Shown: positions 34,795-43,852 of the stretch, one piece after another | How the letters are laid out: every line of letters begins with the position of its first letter | How positions within the stretch are numbered: the stretch's first letter is position 1 | Source: Bacteroides pyogenes_A | GTDB taxonomy: Bacteria; Bacteroidota; Bacteroidia; Bacteroidales; Bacteroidaceae | Assembly: GCF_048595595.1 (NCBI RefSeq) | Contig: NZ_CP184347.1 | Direction: 5' to 3' (one strand) | DNA length: 64,000 nucleotides | Notes under the pieces: generated by a model | Databases searched by the model: none | What the model saw: the letters and a program-made list of their open reading frames with translations, nothing else | Told to the model about the DNA's origin: nothing | Translations under genes and position numbers: made by a program

Positions 34795-35987
34795 TACAGG
34801 CGGCCCTTATATATCCGTGCCATTGCTTTTTGGTATTGGTTTTCCAATTGCAGCAGATTTTGGCGGCTTTGGTAAATCACCGAAACTTCTACGAAGTATT
34901 CGATCATGTTGATCTGCCCGCCCGTTACAGCCTGCTTCAACAAATCTAAATTCTTGCCCGACTCAAAAGTGTTTTGATACTCTTGCATCGAGCGGTAGAG
35001 CGTTTCCGCCTCCCGGTACAGGCGCATTAATTCCGCCTCCGCCTGCAGGGTCGCGTTTTCTTTCTGCAAGTCTATGTCGAGCGCTTGGGCTTTGGCGGCT
35101 TTCACTTTGTGGCGGTTTTCGAAAAGGGGGAATGAGAATCCTACCACCAGCCCGTTGAACGGAGTGCCCGACTCTGTGTTTCGCCGGTATCCCAGCTCGA
35201 ACTTGGGCAACCATTGCGAACGGTTCACCGTTACTTGCTTGTGCGCCGTCAGACTTTCCTTTTCAAACGCCGCCAGTGTGCGGTCCGATGCCATCACCTC
35301 CGCCTTCAACGCCTGATAGTCTGTGGGGAAAGCTACGTCGGGATAGCGGTCGTCGTCGAAGTCGACGGGGAGGCTGGCATTCAGCGCGGTGAGCTTTTGC
35401 AGCAGGTTGTCCAGGGCGGCCTTGTTCATCGACGCCTCTGTGCGCGCGTTGAGCAGCTCCAATTTAATCTTGTTCATCTCCAGTATGTTGGCATCGCCCG
35501 CCTCCAAACGCCGGGCGTACATTTCCGAAAGTTCTTCGGCATTCCGCAGGCGTTCGTCCAGCAGCTTTTTCTGCTGGCGCAGCAGGATGATGTCGAGACA
35601 CGTTTCTTTGGCCTGCAACAACAGCTCCTCGCGGAAAAGGAGTGCGCGGTTGTCGTAAACTCCGGCTTTCAGTCGGTTCAGTTGCCGGCGTGTGGCATAC
35701 AGGCTCGGGAAGTCGAAACTCTGCGACACCACCAGTTCGCCGATGGTTTCGCTTTTGTCTTTCGATTTCCACAGATGGGCGTACGAGAGCGATGGGTCCG
35801 CGAGGTTATTCTCTGTCCGGTCTTCCAGCTTTTGCGCCGCCGTCCACTGCGCTTTGGCGCGCAGCTCTTTGTTGTTCGCTTCGATCGAACGAAGCACCCG
35901 GTCGATATTTCCGCCTCCATCGTTCCCTCTTCCATACGAAAAGGCAAGCATGCCGATGAGTGCGAGTAGGAGTGTTTTCTTATACAT
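34794..35987 (-). CDS. TolC/CusC-type outer-membrane efflux protein
   Basis: A 397-residue outer-membrane factor of the metal-efflux operon. A signal peptide precedes the periplasmic coiled coils, rich in Leu/Ala/Glu (LLLQAKETCLDIILLRQQKKLLDERLRNAEELSEMY as one helix, about residues 142-177, and its repeat ATLQAEAELMRLYREAETLY). Barrel-type segments LGYRRNTESG and VGFSFPLFENR follow, as in TolC proteins. It is last in the order small protein, adaptor, RND pump, TolC, and its start overlaps the pump stop by 8 bp. The stop lies at the end of a 21-bp tandem repeat. Confidence 0.9.
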   Translation of the reverse strand: MYKKTLLLALIGMLAFSYGRGNDGGGNIDRVLRSIEANNKELRAKAQWTAAQKLEDRTENNLADPSLSYAHLWKSKDKSETIGELVVSQSFDFPSLYATRRQLNRLKAGVYDNRALLFREELLLQAKETCLDIILLRQQKKLLDERLRNAEELSEMYARRLEAGDANILEMNKIKLELLNARTEASMNKAALDNLLQKLTALNASLPVDFDDDRYPDVAFPTDYQALKAEVMASDRTLAAFEKESLTAHKQVTVNRSQWLPKFELGYRRNTESGTPFNGLVVGFSFPLFENRHKVKAAKAQALDIDLQKENATLQAEAELMRLYREAETLYRSMQEYQNTFESGKNLDLLKQAVTGGQINMIEYFVEVSVIYQSRQNLLQLENQYQKAMARIYKGRL

Positions 35988-38900
35988 AGTCTTCTTTTTC
36001 TTTTAAATGCGTGGTATCTGCGGAAAGCAGCAGATAGACCACGGGAATGATGAAACCGTTTAAAAACGTAGAGGTGAGCAATCCGCCCAATATCACTTTT
36101 GCCATCGGACTCTGAATCTCGTTGCCGGGCAAATCGCCGCCCAGAGCCAGCGGAATCAGGGCGAGGGCCGAAGAGAGGGCCGTCATGAGAATAGGATTCA
36201 AGCGGTCGAGCGAACCGCGGATGACGCTTTCGTACACGTTCATTCCCTCTTCCTGTTGCAGATGTTTGTAATGACTGATGAGCAACATCCCGTTCCGGGT
36301 GGCGATTCCGAACAGTGAAATGAATCCGATGATGGCGGGAATGCTGAGTTCGCCGGTAGTGACAAGCAGCACGAATACGCCTCCTATCAGTGCCAACGGC
36401 AGGTTCAGCAGGATGACTCCGGCTTCTTTCGGGCTACGGAATTCATGATACAGCAGCAGGAAAATGATGGCGATACTGATGACGGAGGTCAGCGTGAGCG
36501 TCCGGCTGGCTGCTTGTTCGCTTTCGAACTGGCCGCCGTATTCGATGTGGTATCCTTCGGGCAGGCGAACGGCACGGTTGATACGTTCGCGGATGTCGTT
36601 CACCACACTGCGCAGGTCGCGTCCCGAAACATTGGCGGAGATCACGATTTTCCGTTTCACGTTTTCGCGGTTGATGGTGTTCGGCCCCATGCCCGACACC
36701 ACTTCCGCCACGTAGCTCAGCGGGATTTTCTTTCCGTCGCCCGTGTCGATGGACAAGTCGCGTATGGCTTCCATTTCGTTGCGGGCATGATCGTTTATCT
36801 TTACCGTCAGGTCGAAACTTTTGCCTCGTTCGTACACCTGCGACACCGCTTTTCCCGCCAGAGCCACCGTGATGTATTCCGAAAACTCCGGCAGCGTGAT
36901 GCCGTATCGTGCCAGCATTTCCCGTTTGGGATGTATTTTCAGCTGCGGCCGTTCGATTTGTTGCTCCACGTTCAGGTCGGCAATGCCGGGAATGTCGCCG
37001 GTGATTTCTTTAATCTGTTTGCCGAGCGAGAACATCCGGTTCAGGTCGTCGCCGAACAGTTTGATGGCGATGTTGGCCCTTGTGCCCGAAAGCATGGCAT
37101 CGATGCGGTGGCTGATGGGTTGTCCGATTTCAATGTTCGCGCCGCTGATGCCGCCCAGCTTTTCACGCACGTCGGCCATTAATTCATGGCGGGAACGGTC
37201 CTTCAACTCGAAAGGAGCTTCGAGTTCCGATACGTTCACTCCCAAAGCATGTTCGTCCAGTTCGGCGCGTCCTGTCTTCCGGGCTACGGTTTGTATCTCG
37301 GGAATCTGCAATAACAGCTCTTCGGCTTTGCGTCCCATGCGGTCGCTTTCTTCCAACGAAACGCCCGGCAGCGTGCTGAGATTGATCGTGAACGAACCTT
37401 CGTTGAAAGAAGGCAGGAAACTGTGTCCGAGCGTGAAGAAACATCCCAGCGCGATGAGGAATAAGACGATGGTGCTTCCCAGCGTCACCCGCTTGTGTTT
37501 CAGCACCCATACCAGCGATGTCTTATACACTCCTTTCAGCCGGCTCGCCACAAACGATTCTTTCATCTCGCCGCTTGTATGTTTCTGCCCGAGCAGGTAG
37601 GAGCAGAGTACGGGAGTGAGCGTGAGCGCCACCACGGTGGAGGCGAAGAGGGCAACGATGAAAGCGATTCCGAGCGGCGCCAGCATCCGTCCTTCCAGCC
37701 CGCTGAGGAAGAAGAGAGGAACAAAGCTCACAACGATGATAAGCGTGGAGTTCAGTATCGGCATGCGCACCTCTTTCGACGCGTTGAACACCACCTCCCG
37801 CGTGGATAGCCGCTCGTTTGCCGGTTTCTGCCTGTTCTCCCGCAGGCGCTTGTACACGTTTTCCACATCCACGATGGCGTCGTCCACCAGCGATCCGATG
37901 GCTATGGCCATGCCTCCCAGACTCATGGTGTTGATGGTCAGCCCCATGTAGTGAAGCGTCAGTATCGAAACAATCAGGGAGATGGGAAGAGTGACCAGAG
38001 AGATGAGCGTGGTGCGTACATTGGCCAGAAAGAGAAACAGCACGATGACCACGAAAAATCCTCCCTCGAGCAGAGCGTTCCTCACGTTACGGATGGAACT
38101 TTCGATGAACCGGCTCTGGCGGAAGATGTCCGTAGAGACTTTTACGTCCGGCGGCAGATTTTTCTGAAGCTCTTTCAATGAAACCTCCAGCTTGTCCGTC
38201 AGTTCGAGCGTACTGGTGGCGGGCTGCTTGGTGACCGTCATCAACACGGCTTCCTTTCCCCGTTCGGACGCCGTGCCGAGCTTGGGAACTTTCGGGCCGA
38301 TCTTCACATCGGCTATATCGGCGAGGGTGACGGGAAATCCGTCGACCGTCTTGACGACGGCTTTCTCCAGCTCTCCGGTACGGTCGGTCGAAAGCATACC
38401 GCGGATGATGTATTCGTTTCCGAATTCGTATAGCACCCCTCCGTTGGCGTTCAGGTTCATGTCCTGCACGGCGCGCATGGTTTCATCCATCGATACGTTG
38501 TAATGGCGCATCCTCTCCGGCTCCAGCAGAATCTGGTACTCCTTTATTTCTCCGCCCAGCACGGATACCTGAGCCACCCCGCCGATGGAGAGCAAGCGCG
38601 GGCGGATTGTCCAGTCGGCCAGCGTGCGCAGATCGAGCATCGAAGTGGAATCGGCAGTCAGCCCGATGATCATCATTTCGCCGAGTATGGAAGATTGCGG
38701 ACCCAGCGTCGGTTTGCCCACAGAGGGTGGCAGCGATTCGTTGACTACGGCGAGTTTCTCGCTAACGATCTGGCGGGCGAGATAAATGTCGGTTCCCCAG
38801 TCGAATTCTACCCAGATGACGGAAAATCCGTTGGTGGAAGAAGAGCGTACGCGGCGTACTCCGGTGGCTCCGTTCACAGCGGTTTCCACCGGGAATGTGA

Positions 38901-39093
38901 CGAGTTGCTCCACCTCTTCGGCAGCCATCCCGTTGGCTTCGGTCATCACCACCACCGTGGGGGCGTTCAGATCGGGAAATACATCCACTTCGGTGTGCAT
39001 GGCCGTGTAGGTTCCTCCAATGAGCAGGAGGATTGCGGCAGAGAGCACCACCAGCCGGTTGTGCAGCGACTTGTATATGATTTTGTTCAGCAT
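35980..39093 (-). CDS. CusA/CzcA-type heavy-metal RND efflux pump
   Basis: A 1037-residue inner-membrane proton-driven pump of the HME-RND class. It shows the usual order: helix 1 (NRLVVLSAAILLLIGGTY), a porter domain with DVFPDLNAPTVVVMTEA and MAAEEVEQLVTFPVE, the central membrane block with SLGGMAIAIGSLVDDAIVDV and REVVFNASKEVRMPI, then the second half with HSFLPSFNEGSFTINL, VNVSELEAPFELKDRSRHEL and GIATRNGMLLISHYKHL. These motifs match CusA/CzcA rather than drug pumps. With the His-rich adaptor upstream, export of Cu, Ag, Zn, Co or Cd is likely; the ion cannot be read from sequence alone. Confidence 0.93.
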   Translation of the reverse strand: MLNKIIYKSLHNRLVVLSAAILLLIGGTYTAMHTEVDVFPDLNAPTVVVMTEANGMAAEEVEQLVTFPVETAVNGATGVRRVRSSSTNGFSVIWVEFDWGTDIYLARQIVSEKLAVVNESLPPSVGKPTLGPQSSILGEMMIIGLTADSTSMLDLRTLADWTIRPRLLSIGGVAQVSVLGGEIKEYQILLEPERMRHYNVSMDETMRAVQDMNLNANGGVLYEFGNEYIIRGMLSTDRTGELEKAVVKTVDGFPVTLADIADVKIGPKVPKLGTASERGKEAVLMTVTKQPATSTLELTDKLEVSLKELQKNLPPDVKVSTDIFRQSRFIESSIRNVRNALLEGGFFVVIVLFLFLANVRTTLISLVTLPISLIVSILTLHYMGLTINTMSLGGMAIAIGSLVDDAIVDVENVYKRLRENRQKPANERLSTREVVFNASKEVRMPILNSTLIIVVSFVPLFFLSGLEGRMLAPLGIAFIVALFASTVVALTLTPVLCSYLLGQKHTSGEMKESFVASRLKGVYKTSLVWVLKHKRVTLGSTIVLFLIALGCFFTLGHSFLPSFNEGSFTINLSTLPGVSLEESDRMGRKAEELLLQIPEIQTVARKTGRAELDEHALGVNVSELEAPFELKDRSRHELMADVREKLGGISGANIEIGQPISHRIDAMLSGTRANIAIKLFGDDLNRMFSLGKQIKEITGDIPGIADLNVEQQIERPQLKIHPKREMLARYGITLPEFSEYITVALAGKAVSQVYERGKSFDLTVKINDHARNEMEAIRDLSIDTGDGKKIPLSYVAEVVSGMGPNTINRENVKRKIVISANVSGRDLRSVVNDIRERINRAVRLPEGYHIEYGGQFESEQAASRTLTLTSVISIAIIFLLLYHEFRSPKEAGVILLNLPLALIGGVFVLLVTTGELSIPAIIGFISLFGIATRNGMLLISHYKHLQQEEGMNVYESVIRGSLDRLNPILMTALSSALALIPLALGGDLPGNEIQSPMAKVILGGLLTSTFLNGFIIPVVYLLLSADTTHLKEKEDYV

Positions 39094-39109
39094 GATGTGT
39101 CTCCTCGTT

Positions 39110-40348
39110 TTAATGATTGTGCGTATGTCCCGGGATGGCTGTGCTTATGCCTGCCAGACGAACTTGGTTGGCCCCTTCGACAACAACGCGGTCGCCGACT
39201 TTCAGTCCCGAAAGAATCTGTACGTTTTTCCCGTTGTCGGCGCCTAAAGTCACTTCCTGCTTGCGGTAGCCCTCTTCGTCCACGTTCAGGTACACAAAGA
39301 AAGAACCCTGTTCTTCCGTGAGCGCCGTTCGGGGGAGCGAAAGCACGTTCTCCATGTCCGACGATAACAGGTAGACCTCGACAAATGAGCCGGGAAGGAC
39401 GTCGACTTTATTGTCGAACTCGAAAGTCACAGGAACGTAAAACGACTGGCTACCGGAAGATTTTCCGAAAGAAAGAAGCCTTCCGTTGAGCTGCTTCAGC
39501 TCATACACCCGGTTGTGGTAGGGAGTGCGGAAATTGGCGGAGCGGATGTTGCGCAGGTGGGAGTAGTATTTCTCCGACACTTCGGCGCGCAAGAAAAGGC
39601 GGCGGTTCTGAGTGACGCTCATTAAGGGTTGTCCCACAGATACATAATCGCCTTCCCGTATCAAGATGTTTTTGACGTATCCGCCAAGCGGGGATGATAT
39701 TTCCTGTCCCTTGGGCGAATAATTTTTGGAAAGCGCCTCATAGGCAATGTGCGCGTTGTCGTGGTTCAGTTTGGCTTGCTCGTATTCTTTCTTCGATACG
39801 ATTCGGCTCTCCACCAGCGCTTTTACGCGTTCGTATTCTTTTTTGGCGCTTTCATGAACGATGAGGGCACGTTGCGCGGCATCGCCTTCGGCGGTCTTGC
39901 TCGACGAGATGTTGACCAGAGGCTTACCCCGGTTAACCGCCATCCCTTCGGTGATTTGCCCGTGGAAAGAAACGATTCCCGACACTGTGGCTACAATGAC
40001 GGACTCGTCTCCCTGCGCTGCTGAAATTTGCCCGCTGGTTTTAATGACTTGCCGGAAAGGGGCGGGTTCGATGACGTTGCATTTCACGCCTGCCGCTTCG
40101 GCTTTTGCGGCAGAGAGAATGATTTCGTCTTCATGCGAGCGGATGCTTTCTTTTTCGTGGTCGTAACCTTCTTCCTCATGGTTGTGCCCCACTTCTTGCT
40201 CATGGTCGTGCTCATCTCCCTCTTCATGGGTATGGTTGTCGCCGATGGCATGCGTGTGGGTGTTTTCGCGCGTTCCCTCTTTGTGCTTATGGGTGCATGA
40301 TCCCAGGATAAACAATCCGAGGAATACGATATAAATTAGTTTTTTCAT
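39110..40348 (-). CDS. RND periplasmic adaptor lipoprotein with His-rich N-terminus
   Basis: A 412-residue membrane-fusion protein linking pump and TolC. A leader ends in the lipobox LGSC (Cys18). The next 50 residues are a metal-sponge-like stretch with many His and Glu (HTHAIGDNHTHEEG, EHDHEQEVGHNHEEEGYDHE), and the protein ends PGHTHNH. The adaptor core follows: VIKTSGQISA, VSGIVSFHGQITEGMAVNRG, a helical hairpin (SAKKEYERVKALVESRIVSK) and SPLGGYVKNILIREGDYVSVG. An AAGGAG sequence precedes the start by 10 bases. The termini suggest direct capture of divalent or monovalent metal in the periplasm. Confidence 0.92.
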   Translation of the reverse strand: MKKLIYIVFLGLFILGSCTHKHKEGTRENTHTHAIGDNHTHEEGDEHDHEQEVGHNHEEEGYDHEKESIRSHEDEIILSAAKAEAAGVKCNVIEPAPFRQVIKTSGQISAAQGDESVIVATVSGIVSFHGQITEGMAVNRGKPLVNISSSKTAEGDAAQRALIVHESAKKEYERVKALVESRIVSKKEYEQAKLNHDNAHIAYEALSKNYSPKGQEISSPLGGYVKNILIREGDYVSVGQPLMSVTQNRRLFLRAEVSEKYYSHLRNIRSANFRTPYHNRVYELKQLNGRLLSFGKSSGSQSFYVPVTFEFDNKVDVLPGSFVEVYLLSSDMENVLSLPRTALTEEQGSFFVYLNVDEEGYRKQEVTLGADNGKNVQILSGLKVGDRVVVEGANQVRLAGISTAIPGHTHNH

Positions 40349-40555
40349 AAATATATTCTCCTTGTTGAATAAAGCCCGGAGGCTTGAAAATAAGAATGAA
40401 CTTTGCCGCAGGTGTCGTACCTGTCGATCTGTCGCAAAAACACTGATGTATGCCGTTTGACGTGCATAACGAACCGGCTTCGTAGGGGCTTTTACAAATC
40501 GGACTTCAGATACGCTTTGGCTTTGAGCCGTATAATCCTTTCCGGAACAGACGGA

Positions 40556-40948
40556 TTATGCGGGAATCGTGCAAGGAGGGGCACGAAGAGAGAAGGTACG
40601 GGCAATATTCGTACCGTGCAGGGATTCTCGATATACAGAATAGTCTTTCAGTTGTTTCTCCTGCGGATGGAATAATCGTTCGATGATTTGATGCGTAAAC
40701 AGAGTGGTAACGAACAGATAATGCGGTCCGCTGTTCGCTTGTCTCGCCGGAGTGGGAGAGTGGAAGCGGGTCATGCATTCGCTGTCGCAGCAGGAATCTT
40801 GTCCGGGATGGTGGTGATGTGCGGGACATTCGGACACTTCGGACAGGTCTTGCTTCATGCAAATCATTTTGTCAGGATGATGGTGATGGGGAATAACGGG
40901 AATAACCAACATGAAAATGTTGATTATAAGCAATATGGTTACTGTCAT
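40556..40948 (-). CDS. small His/Cys-rich membrane-associated protein heading the efflux operon
   Basis: A 130-residue protein. A hydrophobic N-terminal helix (MTVTILLIINIFMLVIPVIP) is followed by two HHHHP clusters and paired cysteines (ECPAHHHHPGQDSCCDSEC), a likely metal-binding region outside the membrane. The C-terminal half (HYLFVTTLFTHQIIERLFHP) is less distinctive. The start at 40948 was chosen because an AAGGAG lies just upstream and the promoter lies at 40991-41019; the longer frame would start inside the promoter. Similar short His/Cys proteins often head Bacteroides Cus-type operons. It is probably a metal chaperone or sensor; I know no established function. Confidence 0.7.
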   Translation of the reverse strand: MTVTILLIINIFMLVIPVIPHHHHPDKMICMKQDLSEVSECPAHHHHPGQDSCCDSECMTRFHSPTPARQANSGPHYLFVTTLFTHQIIERLFHPQEKQLKDYSVYRESLHGTNIARTFSLRAPPCTIPA

Positions 40949-40990
40949 CCGCTTTCTCCTTATCATCCTGCTTTTATCTTTATGATTCGG

Positions 40991-41019
40991 CAAAGATATG
41001 ATATTTGTTTGAATTTAAA
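40991..41019 (-). promoter_or_regulatory. promoter of the metal efflux operon
   Basis: On the minus strand the -7 TATCTTTG is the complement of 40991-40998, with a -33-like TTTA (complement of 41016-41019) 17 bp away. It lies about 43 bp before the small His/Cys-rich gene. Confidence 0.5.
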
Positions 41020-41138
41020 AAGTCTGTTTGGGTTGAATCTGAGAAAACGTCCGGGTTTGCTTTAATTTTCATTTCGGGACAGATCGTTTCATCGTTATTT
41101 TAGCAGGTTGGTTTTTATATTTTTCGGTTCATTTTGCA

Positions 41139-41146
41139 TATCTTTG
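41139..41146 (+). promoter_or_regulatory. -7 element upstream of HXXEE protein
   Basis: TATCTTTG fits TAnnTTTG and lies 38 bp before the start codon at 41185. A well-spaced -33 is not evident. Confidence 0.4.
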
Positions 41147-41184
41147 TCGAGGAAGTGTGTTTTCATGTATATAATCAGGGAGTG

Positions 41185-41694
41185 ATGAAGAATACCGGTT
41201 TGTATTGGTATGTTATGGCGGGGGCGTGGTGTGTGCACAATCTGGAAGAAGCGTTAGCAATGCCGGCATGGATGCGGGAACACTATGAGATTTTTTTCGC
41301 TTGCCTGCCGGTTTCCGAAAAAATGCTGATTGGAGGGTTTCCTTATGCGATCGTTATTGTAACGGCTTTATTGATGATTTTCGCATATACGGCGGCGGGA
41401 CGCGGGTGGGATAATCGCATTCTGGCTGTGGCTTTGGGAGCTTTTGCTTTAAACTCCATTCAGCATGTGGCTGTTTCGGTAATTGTCCGGGGGTATTCTC
41501 CCGGGGTAGTTACAGCATTGTTCGTAAATCTTCCGCTCTCTTTCTATATTCTTAAGAGACTTTTCAGGCATAAGCTTCTTAAGAATTTTACTTGGTTGGG
41601 AGTATTTCTTTACGGGGCGTTGGCTTTGCTCGCCGCACTCTCGGTGGTCTGGCTGTTGGCCTTGGGGCTTTATGCTCTTTTTCGTCCACAGTGA
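41185..41694 (+). CDS. HXXEE-domain integral membrane protein
   Basis: A 169-residue membrane protein of the HXXEE family. The family motif appears as CVHNLEEALA near residue 17, and a second conserved histidine as NSIQHVAVSV near 94. Five or so hydrophobic helices fill the rest (FPYAIVIVTALLMIFAYTA, GVFLYGALALLAALSVVWLL). The His and Glu residues in membrane helices suggest a metal site or enzymatic role, but none is established for the family. The start at 41185 begins directly at the first helix and follows a candidate -7 element. It is a single-gene unit facing away from the efflux operon. Confidence 0.8.
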   Translation: MKNTGLYWYVMAGAWCVHNLEEALAMPAWMREHYEIFFACLPVSEKMLIGGFPYAIVIVTALLMIFAYTAAGRGWDNRILAVALGAFALNSIQHVAVSVIVRGYSPGVVTALFVNLPLSFYILKRLFRHKLLKNFTWLGVFLYGALALLAALSVVWLLALGLYALFRPQ

Positions 41695-41867
41695 TTACTC
41701 CTGTTTAAGGCTTTTCGGGCAGAGCTCCATCATTCCTTCTTTGTTCCCTTTCCGCCATGGCAGTAATTTGCTTCCGGACTGCTTGCTTTCCGTCGGACTT
41801 GTGCTTATCACCTTTCCGGCCCTACAAGCTCGACGAAAAACCTGTTCAACCGACATCAGCCTTGTGC

Positions 41868-43505
41868 CTATTTCCTTTCCAGCTCTTGCAGCGAATCCAT
41901 CTTCTTCTTTTCGAGGAATTCGTAGATGCCGCACAAGTGTTCGGTGACTTTTTTGTTTCCGAATTCGTAAACCTTGCTCACCAGACCGTCGAGAAAGTCT
42001 CGGTCGTGCGAAACGACGATAAGCGTCCCGTCGAAATCTGCCAGCGCTTGCTTCAAGATATCTTTGGTTTTCATGTCCAGATGGTTGGTGGGCTCATCGA
42101 GAATGAGCAGGTTCACCGGTTCGAGCAGCAGTTTGATCATGGCAAGCCGGGTACGTTCGCCGCCCGAAAGCACTTTTACTTTTTTCATCGACTCTTCCGG
42201 TCCGCCGAACATGAAAGCGCCGAGCAGATCGCGTATCTTGTTTCTGATTTCTCCCTTTGCCACATCGTCGATAGTCTGGAACACCGTCAGGTTTTCGTCC
42301 ATCAATGACGCCTGATTCTGCGCAAAATAGCCGATTTGTACGTTGTGTCCCAGTGTCAGCGTGCCGGTGTGCTCTATTTCGTTCATGATACATTTCACAA
42401 GCGTGGACTTGCCCTCGCCGTTTTTCCCTACAAAAGCTACTTTATCTCCCCGTTCAATGGTCAGGGTGGCGTTTTGAAACACAATATGGTCACCATACGA
42501 TTTTCCCACTCCTTCCATCGTCACCGGATAACTCCCCGAGCGGGGAGAAGGAGGAAACTTCAAACGCAGGGCGGAAGTGTCTTCCTCGTCCACTTCGAGC
42601 AGTTCGAGCTTTTCGAGCATCTTCACCCGGCTTTGCACTTGCAGTGTTTTAGAGTAGGTTCCCTTGAAGCGTTCGATGAACTCTTTGGTTTCGGCTATGA
42701 ACTTCTGCTGCTCGTCGTAAGCTTTCTGCTGTTGTTCGCGCCGTTCCTTGCGCAGTTGCAGATACTGTGAGTAATTCACCTTGTAGTCGTATATCCGTCC
42801 CATGGTCACTTCAATGGTGCGGGTGGTGATATTGTCCACGAATTTCCGGTCGTGGCTGATGACGACGACCGCTTTTCCGTTGTTTATCAGAAACTCTTCG
42901 AGCCATTGGATAGATTCGATATCCAGATGGTTGGTGGGTTCGTCAAGCAAAAGCACATCCGGTTTCTGCAACAACAGCTTGGCCAGCTCTATGCGCATGC
43001 GCCAACCGCCGCTGAAATCACTCGTCTGGCGTCCGAAATCTTCTCTGGCAAAGCCCAGTCCGAGCAATGCTTTCTCCACATCTTCTTCATAGTTGGTGGC
43101 GTCGATGGAATAAAACTTCTCGCTCAGAGCCGAAACCTCTTCGATTAGTGCCATATAACTGTCGCTTTCGTAGTCGGTGCGGGTCTCGAGTTCTTTGTTC
43201 AGCCTGTCTATCTGTGCTTCCATCTCATGGAGATGAGCAAAGGCCTGCGCCGTTTCTTCAAACACCGTGCGTCCGTCTTCGGTCATCAGGTGTTGCGGCA
43301 GATAGGCCACGACGCAATCTTTGGGCGCCGACACTTTACCGCGCGTAGGCTGCCTCACTCCGGCAAGAATCTTGAGCAAGGTACTTTTTCCCGCTCCGTT
43401 TTTTCCCATGAAGGCGATGCGGTCTTTTCCGTTGATTACGAAAGAAATGTCGCTAAATAAAGTCGTGCCGCCAAATTCTACGGCCAGTCCGTCTACAGAA
43501 ATCAT
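41868..43505 (-). CDS. ABC-F family ATPase (Uup/YheS-like)
   Basis: A 545-residue soluble protein with two ABC ATPase domains and no membrane part. The first has Walker A GKNGAGKSTL, signature SGGWRMRIELAKLLL and Walker B VLLLDEPTNHLD; the second has GKNGEGKSTL, LSGGERTRLAMIKLLL and LLILDEPTNHLD. The linker between them (RKERREQQQKAYDEQQKFI) is the charged helical ABC-F linker. ABC-F proteins bind ribosomes and adjust translation; some protect from antibiotics, but this one looks like a housekeeping type. The start at 43505 removes 43 unlikely upstream residues and lies 23 bp after a -7 match (CAAAGATA at 43528-43535, complement TATCTTTG). Confidence 0.93.
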   Translation of the reverse strand: MISVDGLAVEFGGTTLFSDISFVINGKDRIAFMGKNGAGKSTLLKILAGVRQPTRGKVSAPKDCVVAYLPQHLMTEDGRTVFEETAQAFAHLHEMEAQIDRLNKELETRTDYESDSYMALIEEVSALSEKFYSIDATNYEEDVEKALLGLGFAREDFGRQTSDFSGGWRMRIELAKLLLQKPDVLLLDEPTNHLDIESIQWLEEFLINNGKAVVVISHDRKFVDNITTRTIEVTMGRIYDYKVNYSQYLQLRKERREQQQKAYDEQQKFIAETKEFIERFKGTYSKTLQVQSRVKMLEKLELLEVDEEDTSALRLKFPPSPRSGSYPVTMEGVGKSYGDHIVFQNATLTIERGDKVAFVGKNGEGKSTLVKCIMNEIEHTGTLTLGHNVQIGYFAQNQASLMDENLTVFQTIDDVAKGEIRNKIRDLLGAFMFGGPEESMKKVKVLSGGERTRLAMIKLLLEPVNLLILDEPTNHLDMKTKDILKQALADFDGTLIVVSHDRDFLDGLVSKVYEFGNKKVTEHLCGIYEFLEKKKMDSLQELERK

Positions 43506-43636
43506 ATGTTTTTTAAAATTTGAGGCGCAAAGATAGCAGTTTTTATTGTTTTTTGTTATATACAGAAGAGATAAACAGGAACATACGAATATAAAACTGT
43601 CATTTAAGCCTGTATATAAAGGGGAAGATAACAATA

Positions 43637-43844
43637 GACGAAAAACCTCTTGTTTTAGTTGCCGGAGACAATGAGAACAGTTTTAAACTGAAAAAGCCAT
43701 TATAGAGAAAAAGTGTGAGCTGCATTGGGGCAGACGGACGAAGAAACGCTCAACGCAGGAGCCGATGAGATGTTGGTGAAGCCTGTCTCATTGGAACTCC
43801 TGCGTGGCACGTTGAGCAAATATATTCCGGCAATAGCCAGGTGA
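43637..43844 (+). pseudogene. relic of a response-regulator receiver domain
   Basis: Two pieces of a receiver domain survive. From 43637 the frame reads DEKPLVLVAGDNENSFKL, close to the usual opening (P-L-V-L-V-A-E-D-N), then stops. In another frame, the end reads NAGADEMLVKPVSLELLRG and LSKYIPAIAR, with the conserved K-P and a stop at 43842-43844. The middle, including the phospho-acceptor Asp, is deleted. It is probably the tail of a lost hybrid sensor kinase gene. No other gene lies in the 347 bp between the ABC-F and PiT genes. Confidence 0.65.
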
Positions 43845-43852
43845 ATCTCTGT

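Noticed and set aside
34326..34912. Heptad-repeat proteins (RRRALKK or FKARRLF) in frames through the tandem array
   Set aside because: A 21-bp period keeps every frame open, so these are products of the DNA repeat; no start context or unique domain supports them.
38503..39321. 272-codon frame antisense to the RND pump and adaptor
   Set aside because: Spans two identified genes and has no domain; shadow frame.
41868..43505. Antibiotic-resistance ABC-F
   Set aside because: Motifs are those of the general Uup/YheS-like group; nothing indicates a resistance subtype.
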